Assembly (NCBI RefSeq): GCF_042242105.1
Contig: NC_092031.1
Span: forward strand, 15,688,662-15,752,661
Source: Pempheris klunzingeri
Lineage: Eukaryota > Chordata > Actinopteri > Acropomatiformes > Pempheridae
DNA: 64,000 nucleotides
Reading direction: 5' to 3'
Part shown: positions 23,401-35,600 of the stretch, piece by piece
How the letters are laid out: the number at the start of each line of letters is the position of its first letter
Position numbering within the stretch: the stretch's first letter is position 1
Notes under the pieces: model-generated
Databases searched by the model: none
The model's input: the letters and a program-made list of their open reading frames with translations, nothing else
What the model was told of the DNA's origin: nothing
Translations under genes and position numbers: made by a program

Positions 23401-26400
23401 AGTCGCATATTAAAGTGATTAGTGAAGCCATCTGGGGTTCAGTGATGTAACATACATTATCATCCCCTCCCAACAACCTTCCAGGTCCTGTCACCCCCAT
23501 GAAGATGCCGGGGGGCTCGCCCTACTGTCAGTACGACATGATGGCTGGAGACGGGCTGAGTGACAGCTGGCATCGCACCCCTGGCAACAAGATGGTTGCC
23601 AAGCCTACCACCACACCTAGCTGGCCTCCTGGTTAGTGAAAGGTTACAGTAAAGCTAGAGGAGCTAGAAGACCCCACAAGGTTTAAAACGAGACAAAAGG
23701 AGCATAAATTATTTCTGTGTTTTGTTATCCAGAAGATGAACAATTAGGACGAGGTTCAGTGTGTCTACTGTTGAGGGGAGTCCCATATTCACTCCACCTG
23801 TTCTCTTGTGTTTAAAAACTGGCTTCAACAGACCCCCTGTGTATATCTTCTTTAGAGTTCCAGCCTGGTGTGCCCTGGAAGGGAATCGACCGTGTAGACC
23901 CTGAATCTGACCCCTACATGACCCCAGGGAGCATGATGGGAAACGCGGTGTCCCCCAGCCTCAATGATACTGAGCACCAGTTGTTACAAGATAATACTGG
24001 TAAGCATTTAACAGCTCCACTGCTTCATTTTCCCCTACCATGTGGTGTGTGATGATACTGACATACTACATCAATATCTAGCAGTTAGTTTACCTTGTTT
24101 TATGGTTTGTCCTATTGCACCATTTCCTGTCCTGTTGCACACATGGTTTTGTAAGCTTGTTTGGGTTTATGTCTTATTTGTTTTCAGTTTTTATAATTTT
24201 GCATGCGTTTACTTTTCATATTGATTAAACCAAAGTAAAGAGTTTAACATTGGCAAGGTCACACCTCAGCTATTGTACAATCAGTGTCAGCTGGCTCGAC
24301 CAGAGGTTTTTCAGCCAATAGTCTTATCCATAAATGTATATGGATTGTGTTTGTTGGATAGTTGTTAGTCATTCATCCTTGAAAAAATGGCTAAGGCAGT
24401 TGGTTGGTGCCTGTGTTTGCAGATTCCACCCCTCCCCTCAACACCTTGCTGCCTTCACCTGGTGCCTGGCCCTACAGTGCCTCAGACAGTCCCCTCAACA
24501 ACGCACACAACTCAGGTATGCACATATAACTCAGCTTCTCATTTCTGGGCTGTTGCTTTGTCTTGATTCTTATCAGAGTTGAAACAATTAGTTGAATAAT
24601 TTGTTACTCAACTGTTGAGAAGTAATTGTCAATTTGTAAATTGATTATGTTTCAAGCCATTAAGCAATTAAGAGCAGTCTTGACCTTTTAATCATTGAAA
24701 TTCTTCCTCTCCTTCATTACAACCCTGGTATTGTTAGATATTGGTATTATATTATGCAACCCCTCCAGAACCTCATTTGCATTTCTGTCACCCTACAGCA
24801 AAGTACACAGACTACAAGACCAGCTGGCCCCCAGAGCCAATTGGACACAAGTCCTGGAAAGCCAGCCGCGGCAACAGCCAGAGCCAGCTGTCCCGTCCAC
24901 CTCCGGGACTAGCTAGTCAGAAGCAGCCATCGCCTTCCCCTTGGTCTGGAGGAGCCCCCAGACTGCCTGGTAGGGGCTGGGGCGGTGGCACAAGCACCAC
25001 TGGTAATGCCCCGATGCATTTTTCATTTTGTTTTGGTTACAACGTTGTCCCTTTTCCTCATTCAGATATCGTCTTTGTTGAAATATTCAGCTGATTTATG
25101 GCAGATAAAACAGCTGACTTTGATTGCTGAGATACAACCAAGTCCTCTTTTGAACTCAAGAGTCATTTATATTTGATTTGGAAGACCAGCCAAGCCCTGG
25201 TGGAAGCAGCAGGGAAAGTTATTCATCATTTATTGCATTTTAGAAGCCGGGGGGTAAAACAGAGTGGGATTGTGTTTACAGGGAATGTGGAAAACTCCCA
25301 CTCAGGTTTTTTTTTTTTTTCTGTTTGCTCTCTCTGCAGGCTCGACCTGGAGTGACGGCAGTTCTCGGGAAAGCTGCTGGTTGGTGCTCAGCAACCTCAC
25401 ACCACAGGTAAACACACACACACATTTTACAAAACTACTGAACCTACTGTGTAAGTAAAAATGTTGTGTTTTTGCAAAGCTATGGTGATGTAACTACACC
25501 GTATGGCCAAGTTGGCTTATTTAATCTCACTTAATTCATGCATTGATAATAAACAGTTACAAAAAGTAATTCCACATACCTCAACCCATTGCTCAGCCGT
25601 ATCAGTTCATCAACATCCGTCTTGTATATTCCTGCAGATTGATGGCTCCACCCTGAGGACCATCTGCATGCAGCATGGCCCTCTGTTGACCTTTCACCTG
25701 GGCCTGACCCAGGGCACTGCTCTGATTCGCTACGGCTCCAAACAGGAAGCAGCCAAGGCCCAGAGTGCTCTCCATATGTAAGTCATGCCTATATGGTGAA
25801 TATGAACCCAAAATCAGTTGCAGCTCAGCTTACCATAAAGACTGGAAGCTGATGGAAATGACTACCCTGTGTCTGTCCAAACGCAACCAGATCTGCCTAT
25901 TATGACACCTAAAGCTTACTAATTAAAATGTATCTCATTTGTTTAGACCGTACAGAAGCCAATATGTAAAAACAACAATTCACCGTTTCTAAGGGGTTAT
26001 GTGCCAGTCTATTTCCTGGCATGCAATGAACCAGTTGCCAGGCAACTAGGAGAGACTCCAGGAAGTTTAATAGTTTCAGCCAAACCCCCTGCAAAACCAT
26101 AAAATGTTATTTTTACACTTGGGTGTTTACACAGATCAAACAAACAAGACATAACATTTATTGATCATTTAGATGTACTGGTTGTTACCTTTTGGATCCT
26201 TAAAATCACTGACTTGTGAGCCATTACAAGAAACTTGCAGGTACAAGGTGTCTTGTTACCTATTACCTTTAGACAATTCAATCCTGAGTCCTCCACATCA
26301 TCACTATACTTACTAATGCTGTGTTTTGGCAACTATTTTATTCTGAAATGGAACAAAAACAAGATTTGTATCACATAACATGTTTTGTAGTATAATTTAT

Positions 26401-27069
26401 TGTAAATTACTGTCTAAACTGTACATTGTATCTAATTCAGATAGAACCTTAAAACCATATAAAAATCCATAACTTGTTTTTAAGAGTGACTGGCTTTTTG
26501 TTTATACCAGGTGTGTTCTGGGTAACACCACCATTTTGGCGGAGTTTGTGAGCGAGGAGGATGTGGCTCGCTACATTGCACATTCCCAGGCAGGAGGAGC
26601 AGGGAGCGGAGGAACCACAGCTAGCTCTGCAGGCTCCGGGCCTACGACAGCCTCCGCGGTGGGCGCTAACAGTAATGGAGGTAGCTGTGAGAGAGGTGGA
26701 GCAGGCGGCAGCAGCGGAGGAGTAGTAGAAGGAGGTTCCACAGCCGGAGGAGCAGGAAATGGAGGACATTCCAGCTCAGGGTGGCAGAGTCTTGACAGCA
26801 CAGGCAGCTCATCGGACCAGTCTGCCGCCCAGGGTCCCGGGCTGGGCATCTTCGCCCAGTGGAGCAGCAATGGGACCGGGGTGGGCGGGGCCGGAGGTGT
26901 GGAGGCTGGAAGGCAGGGTCTGTGGGGAGGGATGGGTGGAATGAGCGGGGCGGGGTACCCCAGCAGTAGCCTCTGGAGTTCTCCAGCACTTGATGATCGT
27001 CACCAGATGGGAAGCCCCGCCTCACTGCTGCCAGGGGACCTGCTGGGCGGGGGGACCGACTCCATCTGA
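13026..27069 (+). CDS. tnrc6b: Trinucleotide repeat-containing adaptor 6B (GW182/TNRC6)
   Basis: Scaffold of miRNA silencing in the cytoplasm: it binds Argonaute through GW motifs and recruits PABP and CCR4-NOT. Twenty coding exons: 13026-13082, 13718-13739, 14048-14497, 14624-17692, 19297-19461, 19736-19932, 20296-20370, 20516-20719, 21257-21382, 22004-22174, 22490-22600, 22695-22899, 23130-23297, 23485-23631, 23856-23999, 24423-24515, 24799-25002, 25340-25407, 25638-25777, 26511-27069; 6375 nt, 2124 aa. Seen: basic start [14 protein letters not shown]; Gly/Trp-rich Ago-binding region (exon 14624-17692 alone has 33 Trp); [15 protein letters not shown]-type motif near residue 680; polyQ at 1124-1167; PAM2-like [13 protein letters not shown] near 1725; RPPPGL; RRM at 1880-1965; C-terminus [10 protein letters not shown]. 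The last motif, the Q-rich LACQLLLQQ-type segment and human isoform sequence favour 6B over 6A or 6C. About 290 aa longer than human TNRC6B, from Gly, Ser and Gln expansion. An in-frame TAG sits six bases upstream of the chosen ATG. Confidence 0.96.
14440..14463 (+). repeat. (GGA)n coding repeat in tnrc6b
   Basis: GGA-type triplets encode a run of glycines after the LLKRGQPP motif of exon 14048-14497. It is likely length-variable. Confidence 0.85.
17466..17593 (+). repeat. CAG/CAA polyglutamine tract in tnrc6b
   Basis: Near the end of the largest tnrc6b exon, CAG with scattered CAA encodes two long Gln blocks split by Leu pairs, about 44 residues in all. A 13-unit and a roughly 16-unit near-pure CAG run are present. 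Other frames give polyA, polyS, polyL and polyC shadows. Confidence 0.97.
17693..19296. other. tnrc6b intron between the large exon and the DNGTAAWGK exon
   Basis: 1.6-kb intron, AT-rich, with a short CA run near 18255. No extra exon is recognised. Confidence 0.7.
20434..20484 (+). repeat. (GAT)17 microsatellite in a short tnrc6b intron
   Basis: Seventeen perfect GAT units fill about a third of the 145-nt intron 20371-20515. Read through from the upstream exon they encode 17 Asp and then a stop. Confidence 0.97.
25826..26200. repeat. Foldback (inverted-arm) dispersed repeat in tnrc6b intron
   Basis: Left arm about 25880-26010 and right arm about 26075-26200 are diverged reverse complements: tccaaac...ctcatttgtttaga...atgtaaaaac...aggggtt against the complement of aaccccct...tttttacac...aacaaacaagaca...ttttgga. 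The centre has GTTGCC-A-GGCAAC. I recognise the family as a widespread percomorph interspersed repeat; the name is unknown to me. Confidence 0.7.
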
Positions 27070-28993
27070 GGGCCGACACACACAAATACACAAACACATT
27101 TTACACCCAAGTTGTAATACACATGTCACACTCTGTATTTATTTACACGTAGAGATGACATTAATTAAAGCTACACTGGTCACGCAGACACCCAACAGTC
27201 ATACTACTCACAGGATACATGCAGGACATTCACACATTATTTTCACACACATACATTAAACCGCTCAACTTTAAATGAAGACAACAGTAAAACTTGAACC
27301 GGGGAAAAAGGTGAAATCCATAAAACTCTTAGGACTCAACTGGATAGCTCTTTGTCTTTTTACTCCAAATCCCACCATCTGCATTCAGAGACCCGATCAC
27401 TCAGGCATGCACTGTAGACAGGCTCAGCCAGAGTCGTACATGTCAACAAGTTTAGCTATTGCTGTTTTTAGTGTGCCACAATTGTTTTGTTTTTTTTTTC
27501 TTTTGTATTACTATTTAATGGTCGAATCTCAAAATTCAGACTTGCAGACTGAGCCCTCGTAGACCTGGCTGGCGTACTTCTGAGTTCTCATGTTTGGAAG
27601 CATGAGAGTGGGGAAGGATCTGGAGTTTGTAGAAAATCTGGGACAGCGCCACACTACTGAGTCAAATGGACGATCAGCAACCTTTTGAGGTCTGGAAAAG
27701 GTTTTTTTTTTTGTTTTTTTTTTTAGTAGGTACCGACACCTCTACCTTGGTGGAAATATGCCATCAACTTGGGACCCAGGGTAAAAGAAAAAAAAGAAAT
27801 CAAAACAGAAACAACATTAGCCAAACTTGCACTATATGCCTCTGGGTTTGTTGTTGACACATCCTCCACAAATCCCTCCATTTTTTGAAACAGAGCTACA
27901 ACACAACAACTACACAGACCTTACAGGACGACTAAATGTTACAACAGCAGTGGCCTTGGCTAACCCCCAGCGGCCGCCCGCCCACCATGTCAGCAGCATC
28001 ATACCCTCTCATCGGTTACACACTGCTCTTATATTTGACAAGCAAAATTGTAACTCCTTGTTGATGTACGTCGGTTGTTAATCATTTTCTTTCTGTTTTA
28101 AAAGAAAAGAGAAAACGTGTGAAACTTTGTGAAAAACCAGAGATGTCCTTTTTTTTTTGCCCTTCAAACACTGACCTCGCTATTGTATTTTTTCTTACTC
28201 AAGAAATCAAGTTGGTTATTATTATTATATATTGTCATGATGTTAATGATGACTATGATCACTTATTTACTCGCTGTACAAGGTGCCCTCCTGCCTGCCT
28301 GTGTGTGCATGAAAGGAGTGACGACAGTATGACCGAATGGAGGAGGATGTGATGAAGATAATGACGATGATGATGATATCGGGAGTGTCTGTGTTATTGC
28401 TACAATGTTGAATGTTTCTTTCTTTCTTGTCCATGAGAGATTCGTGAGAAGTGTGTGTGTGTGTGCTTGCTTTTGAACATTTATCTGCTCCAGTCAGGGA
28501 AGTGAATAGATGTTAATCTGACAGCTTGCTTTTGAGAGAGTGTGTGTGTGTGTGTGTGTGTGTGTACACGTACGTTTGCGTGCTTGACTGTCTGGATATT
28601 GTGATAGCTAAAAAGTTCAAAAACATTGGCACTATTGCATATGTCTCTTAAGTTGTGTTTTTAGCTGCATTTTGCTCCTGTTTGTATTTTTTTTTTTTTT
28701 TTTTCTGCCAAATGCAATAAGAGAATATTTTGTTTTTAAGACGAAGCAACCAACTGAAGGCATTTCTATTGAGATGCCGAATCCTACCATACCAAGCTGA
28801 GCTGGAACAGTGTTTTACAGACACGTTAAAGACATTACCTGTTATATTTTACTGTTTTTTTTTTTTTTGTTATGTATCAATTTAAATTAAGTCAGTCTTT
28901 ATTATCACTCCTGTTCAGGATGTTTTCATTTGTTTCAGATGTTACAAAAAGGAGAGGAAATTAATTTAAAGCAGAAAAGAACAAGATAATAAA
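27070..28993 (+). other. tnrc6b: tnrc6b 3' UTR with polyA signal
   Basis: About 1.9 kb after the stop codon with several T-runs and two TG tracts (28451-28464, 28541-28565). AATAAA at 28988-28993 is the best candidate polyA signal. Confidence 0.7.
28541..28565. repeat. (TG)n microsatellite in tnrc6b 3' UTR
   Basis: Pure TG run of about 12 units inside the inferred 3' UTR. Confidence 0.95.
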
Positions 28994-30600
28994 GGTTGAA
29001 TTGAAGTCTGTAGTGGTTTGTTTGATTTGTGTGACTGTTGTTAACAGTGGACCAATAGGAATTCAGGAAATCAACACCTTTTATTTGTTGTTTCAGGCCA
29101 AATGTTGCTATCTCATGGATCTCCTTCTTATCCCTGTTCCAGGTGACTGAAGTCAATAGGATTGTCTGATAATGCAGCACTGGTCCATATACAGTGAACG
29201 GAGCAGTAAATTGAGTGACTACCGTGGACTTGTTGTGCCTGACAGATGCTCACAGTCTGCCCTATACTCATCAGCAGCTCTACAAAAGCTCAGGTTAGGG
29301 TGACTGTTGCATCAATGCTGGAGCAGCCTTTGATTTCACTGTTTAATGTTTTTAAATGTGTACTGCAGTAATTACACTGTAGAAAAGAACATTTTAAAGT
29401 GTACAGCTTTAGTCATTAAGGTTGGAACACACTTATTGTAATGGTGATGGAAGCCCATAACTTTAACCAGCCCATCACAGCCAGGCTCATAGACACATGT
29501 TTACATTCAGGGTTTCTCTGGAATTTATTCATTCATTATTTTGTGTCTGTAAAAACTAACCAACACAAAATCAGCCAACTATGGCTATATCATTTTTTTT
29601 TTTTCTTGAGGTTTTTCAATAATGGTCTCTTGTATCGTTGCCGCATGCGAAGCACCTCAGCGCTTTCTGTCATGTAAAATGTTTCCTCTGAGCCAACACA
29701 GACTGGGAGGTGGTGACGGACCTGATGAAAACATGTCCAAAGACCTAACAAATATCTCCTGGTGACCGGCTAAGCTGGCAGAGCTGTTGCACTTTGGCTG
29801 TAGCTTTGCAAAAATTAATGTATGCTGCAAAAAAAAAAAGTTTTAGCTCTACTATTAATGCACAGTTACTTAATAGCGATGAGTTTTTGTCCACAGGAGT
29901 GAAATGAATTGGAGAGTTAAGCTAACGAAGGCTCCACATTGCTGTACGCACCATTGTGACCGTGAATCCATCGTAGAGGCCCTCTGATGATAAATTACTA
30001 CAGTTTCTTTACTCATTTATTCCCACTCACTTACTTTACATGTTATCCCTGGTTGTGCATTTTACAGTTGTTATTGCTGTTGCTGGTAGAGGTGGAGCTG
30101 GTTTTAACTACTTTATATAAGCTACAGTTTAGTCCAGTGGTTCCCAGCAGAGGAGCTGTGGCATGATGGAAGAGAGATAAAATGTTCTATTGGAAATCTT
30201 TGTTGCGTTTTTTTAGGCTTTTTGGCCGTTTTCTCAATTTTTGTGAAATGCTGGATAATTTGACCCCTTTCAGCCTTGAACAGATCAGACCTGGTAGTTG
30301 TAGGAAATGATTTGTCTTTCACAAAGCTGTTTGCAAGCTTACCAGATGTGTTTCACCTTCAAAAAAATCTGCATGTTGATTTGTCACACAAATGTAATGG
30401 AGTGGAAAGTACAATGTTTCCCTCTAAACCAGTCTTATAGAAGTATGTAGCAGAATAAGATATAAATACTCAACCTGAGCACAAGTACAGAACTTCAACT
30501 TGGGAAAATGTACCTTCCAATACTGATATTCAATAATACAATCTGCCATTCCACTTCAAACCCATCAAATGTGACCATGTTTGAGAAAGTTGTCAGGCAG
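28994..30600. other. Intergenic DNA between tnrc6b and csnk1e
   Basis: No exon recognised. The right half contains dispersed repeat sequence (30070-30540). Confidence 0.65.
30070..30540. repeat. Probable dispersed percomorph repeat(s)
   Basis: The run from ctactttatataagctacag through tagtccagtggttcccagc and atttttgtgaaatgctggat, then ggaaagtacaatgtttccct, resembles interspersed repeats I know from percomorph intergenic DNA. It may be two adjacent families. Ends are approximate. Confidence 0.5.
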
Positions 30601-30626
30601 AAAGTCAGATGTGTTTGTAGGCAGCA

Positions 30627-30640
30627 CCACTAGAGGGCGC
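30627..30640 (+). promoter_or_regulatory. CTCF-like motif
   Basis: CCACTAGAGGGCGC fits the vertebrate CTCF core consensus CCASYAGRKGGCRS at nearly every position. It lies between tnrc6b and the csnk1e 5' region. Occupancy is not known. Confidence 0.55.
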
Positions 30641-31059
30641 TGACGGGTCGGTCCGTGCACATTTTGCTTCCTGTATGAGAGCAGTCGATGTAACACAGAC
30701 GGATCGCTGACCTGTCCGGGCTTTAACCACCTCACGGTTCTGCTTCATCCCGTAGGACAGACCTGAAGAGTGTCCGGGTGTAGCTTTAAGTGAGGGGCGT
30801 GAGCGCTGCATGGCGGCTCCATTCATGCCTGCAGAGAGTCACAGCAGCAGCAGCAGCAGCAGCGCGGCGGCTTTAAGACAATCCGGGCATCTCTTCAAGT
30901 CTGTGGATGACATCATTGATATTGTCAATGGTGTGAACTGAGAGAGGGCAGGGTGGGGGAGTGTGAGGGGGGGAGAGACAGGGAGAGAGAAGGACCTCAG
31001 TGGATGCTTTCGCTGTTTATCCTCCAAAAACAACACACACAAAAATCGTGACAGTGAGA

Positions 31060-31272
31060 TTCTTCCAGGACTCAGCTGTATTTATTTGGGGTTTTTTTTT
31101 TGAGAGAGAGAGGGGGGGTCCTTTATGGGAGTCAGGGTGTGTGTGTTTGTGGGGGGGTCCGGGTCACTGATCTGCGAGGTTATGAGCCGTCCGGAGCCGC
31201 GTCGGTGCGTCGCTGTCCAGGGTCCTGAGTGAGGCAGAGCCAGCGGGCGACCACGGAGCCTGACACTACCCG
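31060..31272 (+). other. csnk1e: csnk1e promoter-proximal region and 5' non-coding exon
   Basis: A GC-rich segment ends in a donor CCCG|GTGAGC at 31272/31273. The next recognised exon, with the start codon, begins at 32658. The exon start is not resolved. Confidence 0.5.
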
Positions 31273-31340
31273 GTGAGCAGGGGGTGTGGGGGTGGTGGTC
31301 AGGGGGGGTGCATGTTGGCGAGTTAAGGTGTCTGGAGACA

Positions 31341-31391
<51 letters not shown>
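31341..31391. repeat. (GT)n(GA)n compound microsatellite
   Basis: GT run followed by a GA run, about 70 nt downstream of the csnk1e first-exon donor. Confidence 0.95.
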
Positions 31392-31393
<2 letters not shown>

Positions 31394-32602
31394 TTAGACA
31401 AATAGTGCTGGGGCTGGGGTGCGTCTGATCAGAGCTCCTACCTGTACATGGAGGGTGCGGTTATGGGAATTAATACCACATTTGATGGTCAGGGAGGGAT
31501 GAACGGTGCTTCTGCATTCAGCACCTTCTCCATCCCCTCTCCTGTGGTATCTGGGGCAGCTGCATGAGGTGTTCTCTCTGAAAATATAACGTCTTGTCTG
31601 TTTATGAAGTCCTTTGCAGCACTGGTGGGTCTCAGTTTTATAACACTGGCAGCATAGCAGCTCTTTGGAGGCTGTGAGAGGAGAGACTGGAGGTTAGAAA
31701 AAAAAAAAAAAAAAGGGTTTGGTTGATGTGCAGCAGTGGCTCGATCTGCCTTATTTTCCCTGCACAGCCTGTGTGGATGGGGTGTATGTCGGTCTACAAT
31801 GCAGCCAAGACTGGGAAAATGAACTTAGTCAGCGTTTAGTGCAGTGTCAAACTGGCTGGTGAAGCCTAACCTCAGTCATTTCTCACCCTTAAGTCCCCGT
31901 TTCATGGCTGTTCAGGGCTTGGGTGAGGAAAACATGACTCATTCGAATTTCGTCAGGGGACTCAAGTCAGAAACTGGGAGTTTATGTAAATCTCTTGTAC
32001 ACAGGACTCCCTTGAAGTGCTCTGGGAAGAGTGTGTGAGATGCTGATCCAGCTACACCACCCCCACCTCCACCCCCACCCCCCCTCCTGCAGCTTTGAAT
32101 AAATCATGTTAAACAACTACATGCTCTGTTCTTCTTTACTCTCACCCTTTCCCCATGCACTTCATAAACATTTCATTGGCCTACATTGTTGTCCTCTGAG
32201 GTACCAGAGTATATTTCCGCGTCCTCTGATGGTGTAATTGCTCTAACTCAACAACACAGGGCCGTCAGGAGCAGGGGGAGAGTTACGTTAGGTCCTGTGT
32301 AATGAAACATGTTTTGCTTCTGCAGTGGGTTTTAGTCACATAAAGTCACTTTATAGCCGGGAGTGAGCAACATTTTCCTCCCTAGCTCCAGCGGTTCAGC
32401 TCAGGCTGCACTACGTCACTGCTGTGGCTCAGTAATTTGCACTATTCCGTCTTCCTCATCTCTCCTGTCGCTCTTACCCGAGCTTCAACTTTCATTTTCT
32501 TTCGTGATACAGCAGCCCCAGGACTCATGGCTTTGACTTTAAAGTCTGCAGCTTTGCACCACTGCCCTTTTACTCTATTGATCACCAGTGATTGATGACA
32601 GC

Positions 32603-32646
32603 TGTGTGTGTGTGTGTGTGTGTTTGTATTTCTGTGTGTGTGTGTT
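32603..32646. repeat. (TG)n microsatellite just upstream of csnk1e coding exon 1
   Basis: An interrupted TG tract ends about 11 nt before the acceptor of the exon carrying the start codon, forming part of its upstream tract. Confidence 0.9.
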
Positions 32647-32679
32647 TACCCCGTCAGTGAGTTGAAAAGCTCAGAAGCC

Positions 32680-35600
32680 ATGGAGTTGAGGGTGGGGAAC
32701 AAGTACCGCCTTGGGAGGAAGATAGGCAGCGGATCCTTTGGAGATATTTACCTTGGTGAGAATTTAGCCTGTTTGTTAACCTGACATTGTTCCTTATTGT
32801 CGTTCTTTGCAAATAACAGATAATATACATATTCCAGTTTTTGTGAACTGAGCTAACTAGATCTCATTCTTAAAACTTCAAATGTCAAAATGTGTTATAG
32901 TTGGAAAATAATGGAATCAAGTAATATGTTGCAACTACATCTCTGGTATTTCTCCCACCAGGTTCTAACATCGCTACAGGAGAGGAAGTAGCCATCAAAC
33001 TGGAATGTGTGAAGACCAAACATCCACAGCTCCACATCGAGAGCAAATTCTACAAGATGATGCAGGGCGGCGGTAAGATACACCAAGATGTGTTTGAAGG
33101 TTTTTTAAAGCTTTGCTATGGGGCACTGAGATGCAGTGAAGAGTTTAAGGGGCAACAGTGATTACAGTTGCTTGAGACCTGAAAAGACATTTCAGGACAT
33201 TTGAGGGCGTTTGAGGTGCACCTGGGGTCACTTGGGGGCACTGAACAGCATCTTTGACTTGAGTTAAGGAGCATTTACGTCAGTTTAGAGTTGCTGAGAG
33301 ATATTTATAGTCGTTCAGTAACACTGAGGTGTGGTCATGGGTGTTGAATTCTTGCATGCACAGAGACCGGCTGAGAAAAGCAGATGAAGAAACCTTTGAA
33401 TGAAATTAGTTCAAAATGAAACACGTAATTGGTTAAGTTAAATGAAATGAGAGTGTTTTTATAGAGATTGCAGTAGAAACATACAGTATATACAAAGTAT
33501 ACAGTACACCACATACACACAGTACATCTACGCATATATTACATACAACTACAATAAAATCGACACCAATTATATAGGAAAGTTGTACAAATATTTAAGA
33601 TTTAAGTATAAATGATAAACACAAAAACATAATCACATACCAAAGTATATAGTGTTATATATGATATATCTGTAGTATGTCACACTATACAGTAATAACA
33701 CACTAAGATGAAATATATATGAAAATATAGCAGCACGATAGCATCATTATATAGTAATACAAGTAATATAAAGCAATGTAGTTATAAATATACTAGTACC
33801 ACTTACACTATTTCTTCCATAGTGATAATAGAAATAGTCATGTATAACTGGGAATAAGGTGCAGGTATATTGTCATTTGCTTGTACTCATGTGCAACATT
33901 AAAACCAAATACGAGATGATTCTCTGTCAGATCCTCCGGGAGGTCGATTTTAAATAGTTGGAACATGGGTGAAGTTGTCAAAACGGATGACCAGTTGAAA
34001 TAGTTAGCTAAAATGAATGAATAAATAGTTAATGAACTTAATGTAAACGTCCATCTGTAGTTGTATAAATGCACACGACAAGTGCAGTCAAATAAAGGTG
34101 TGAAAAAAGTGTACATACACTAGTTTCTCTCCCCCGTCTAACCGCCTGGTTCACCGTCCTCCCCTCCCAACAGTGGGAATCCCGTCCATTAAGTGGTGCG
34201 GAGCGGAGGGCGACTACAACGTCATGGTCATGGAGCTGCTCGGCCCCAGTCTGGAGGACCTGTTCAACTTCTGCTCCCGCAAGTTCAGTCTGAAAACAGT
34301 CCTGCTGCTGGCCGACCAGATGGTGAGACGGAGTCATTGACTTCCATCCACGCTGTAAAACAGACTCGTATCTACCAAAGTTTATCTGAGATCCAAAGCT
34401 AATAATTGCCTCAAAGACCGTCTGTATTAACTAATACAGACGGTCTAATACAGACACCTGTGTGTGTAATGGGGGCACCGGCAGGGGTCATTGAGTCTTT
34501 ATAAAGAGGTTCCTCAGGGCACCCAAAGCTGAGAAACAATAGATAATCAGTGCTAGTTATAGATTATGGGAAGGCACACATTCAATTATGCAATTCCACT
34601 GATATTTAAAAAGACTACAGTTGTCCAAACCTGCACCTTTGCTTGCACACAATGCACTAGAGTCGACCTCTGGCTGGGAATTTACACAGTTTTCAATAAA
34701 ATGGATGTGGCTATTTTTAGACTGAAACTAAATGGATCAGTTAAAATCGGAGAATAATTCTCATCTAAACCTCTGAAGCTTGTTTCCTGGCCCGAGACAA
34801 AGCTTATCCCCTCACTATCTTCCGCTGCTCAGCTCCTCCATAAAAGTCAATTCCAATCTAGGACATGGAAGCTCCGCAAGCCGGCCTAATGCTCGTCACA
34901 GGGGTCAGCCGGTGGTGTCTTTTATGAGCCTCTGTAATCCCTCATATGTCATTCTTTAGTCTGCAACCGGCACATTTGTTCTTTTTGTCCCATTTTCTCT
35001 TGGCCTCTTTGACCTCTTTTCCTAATCACGCTCTCCTCTGTCGTTGGAACTCCTCTCCTCTCCTCTCCTCTCCTCTCCTCTCCTCTCCTCTAAAGGGCCA
35101 ATGACTAAGATTTTAACTGTCCCATAACATAAGAGTGACCTCTATATATCCGCAGACAAGCTGACAGGATTATTGATCAATGACAATGACTCAACTATTA
35201 TTTCAACTGGCAATGAGACTAGTGGCCTTTAAAACTCTCATCTTTGGACTAAACACCCCATAACTGTGGGATTATAAAGACTCCAAGTTCATTGATTATC
35301 TGAAAAGGAGAAACTGTTTGTCGGTCCGAAGGACTCGCTAATCTGCAAACCTGAAGAACGATGGATCTATTTTCAAACATCAGATCGTTCACTCTGGGTG
35401 TTTTTGTAATGCATTTCACTGACGCTGACTCTAAAGCAAACCACACCAGATCCTGTTAGATTAATGACCTAGTTTATAGGCAGCCATTGACCTCCACTTT
35501 TAATACGCTATGAACATCAGCTTGCAGAGACGTGAAACTTGTGTGACAAAGGTAATCCATCACTGCAAGGATTTCATAACTTTCCTTTTTTTTGGTTGTG

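Noticed and set aside
26034-26046. RFX X-box-like GTTGCC-A-GGCAAC
   Set aside because: It matches the X-box consensus but lies at the centre of the foldback repeat, so it is more simply explained as part of that repeat than as a ciliary-gene element.
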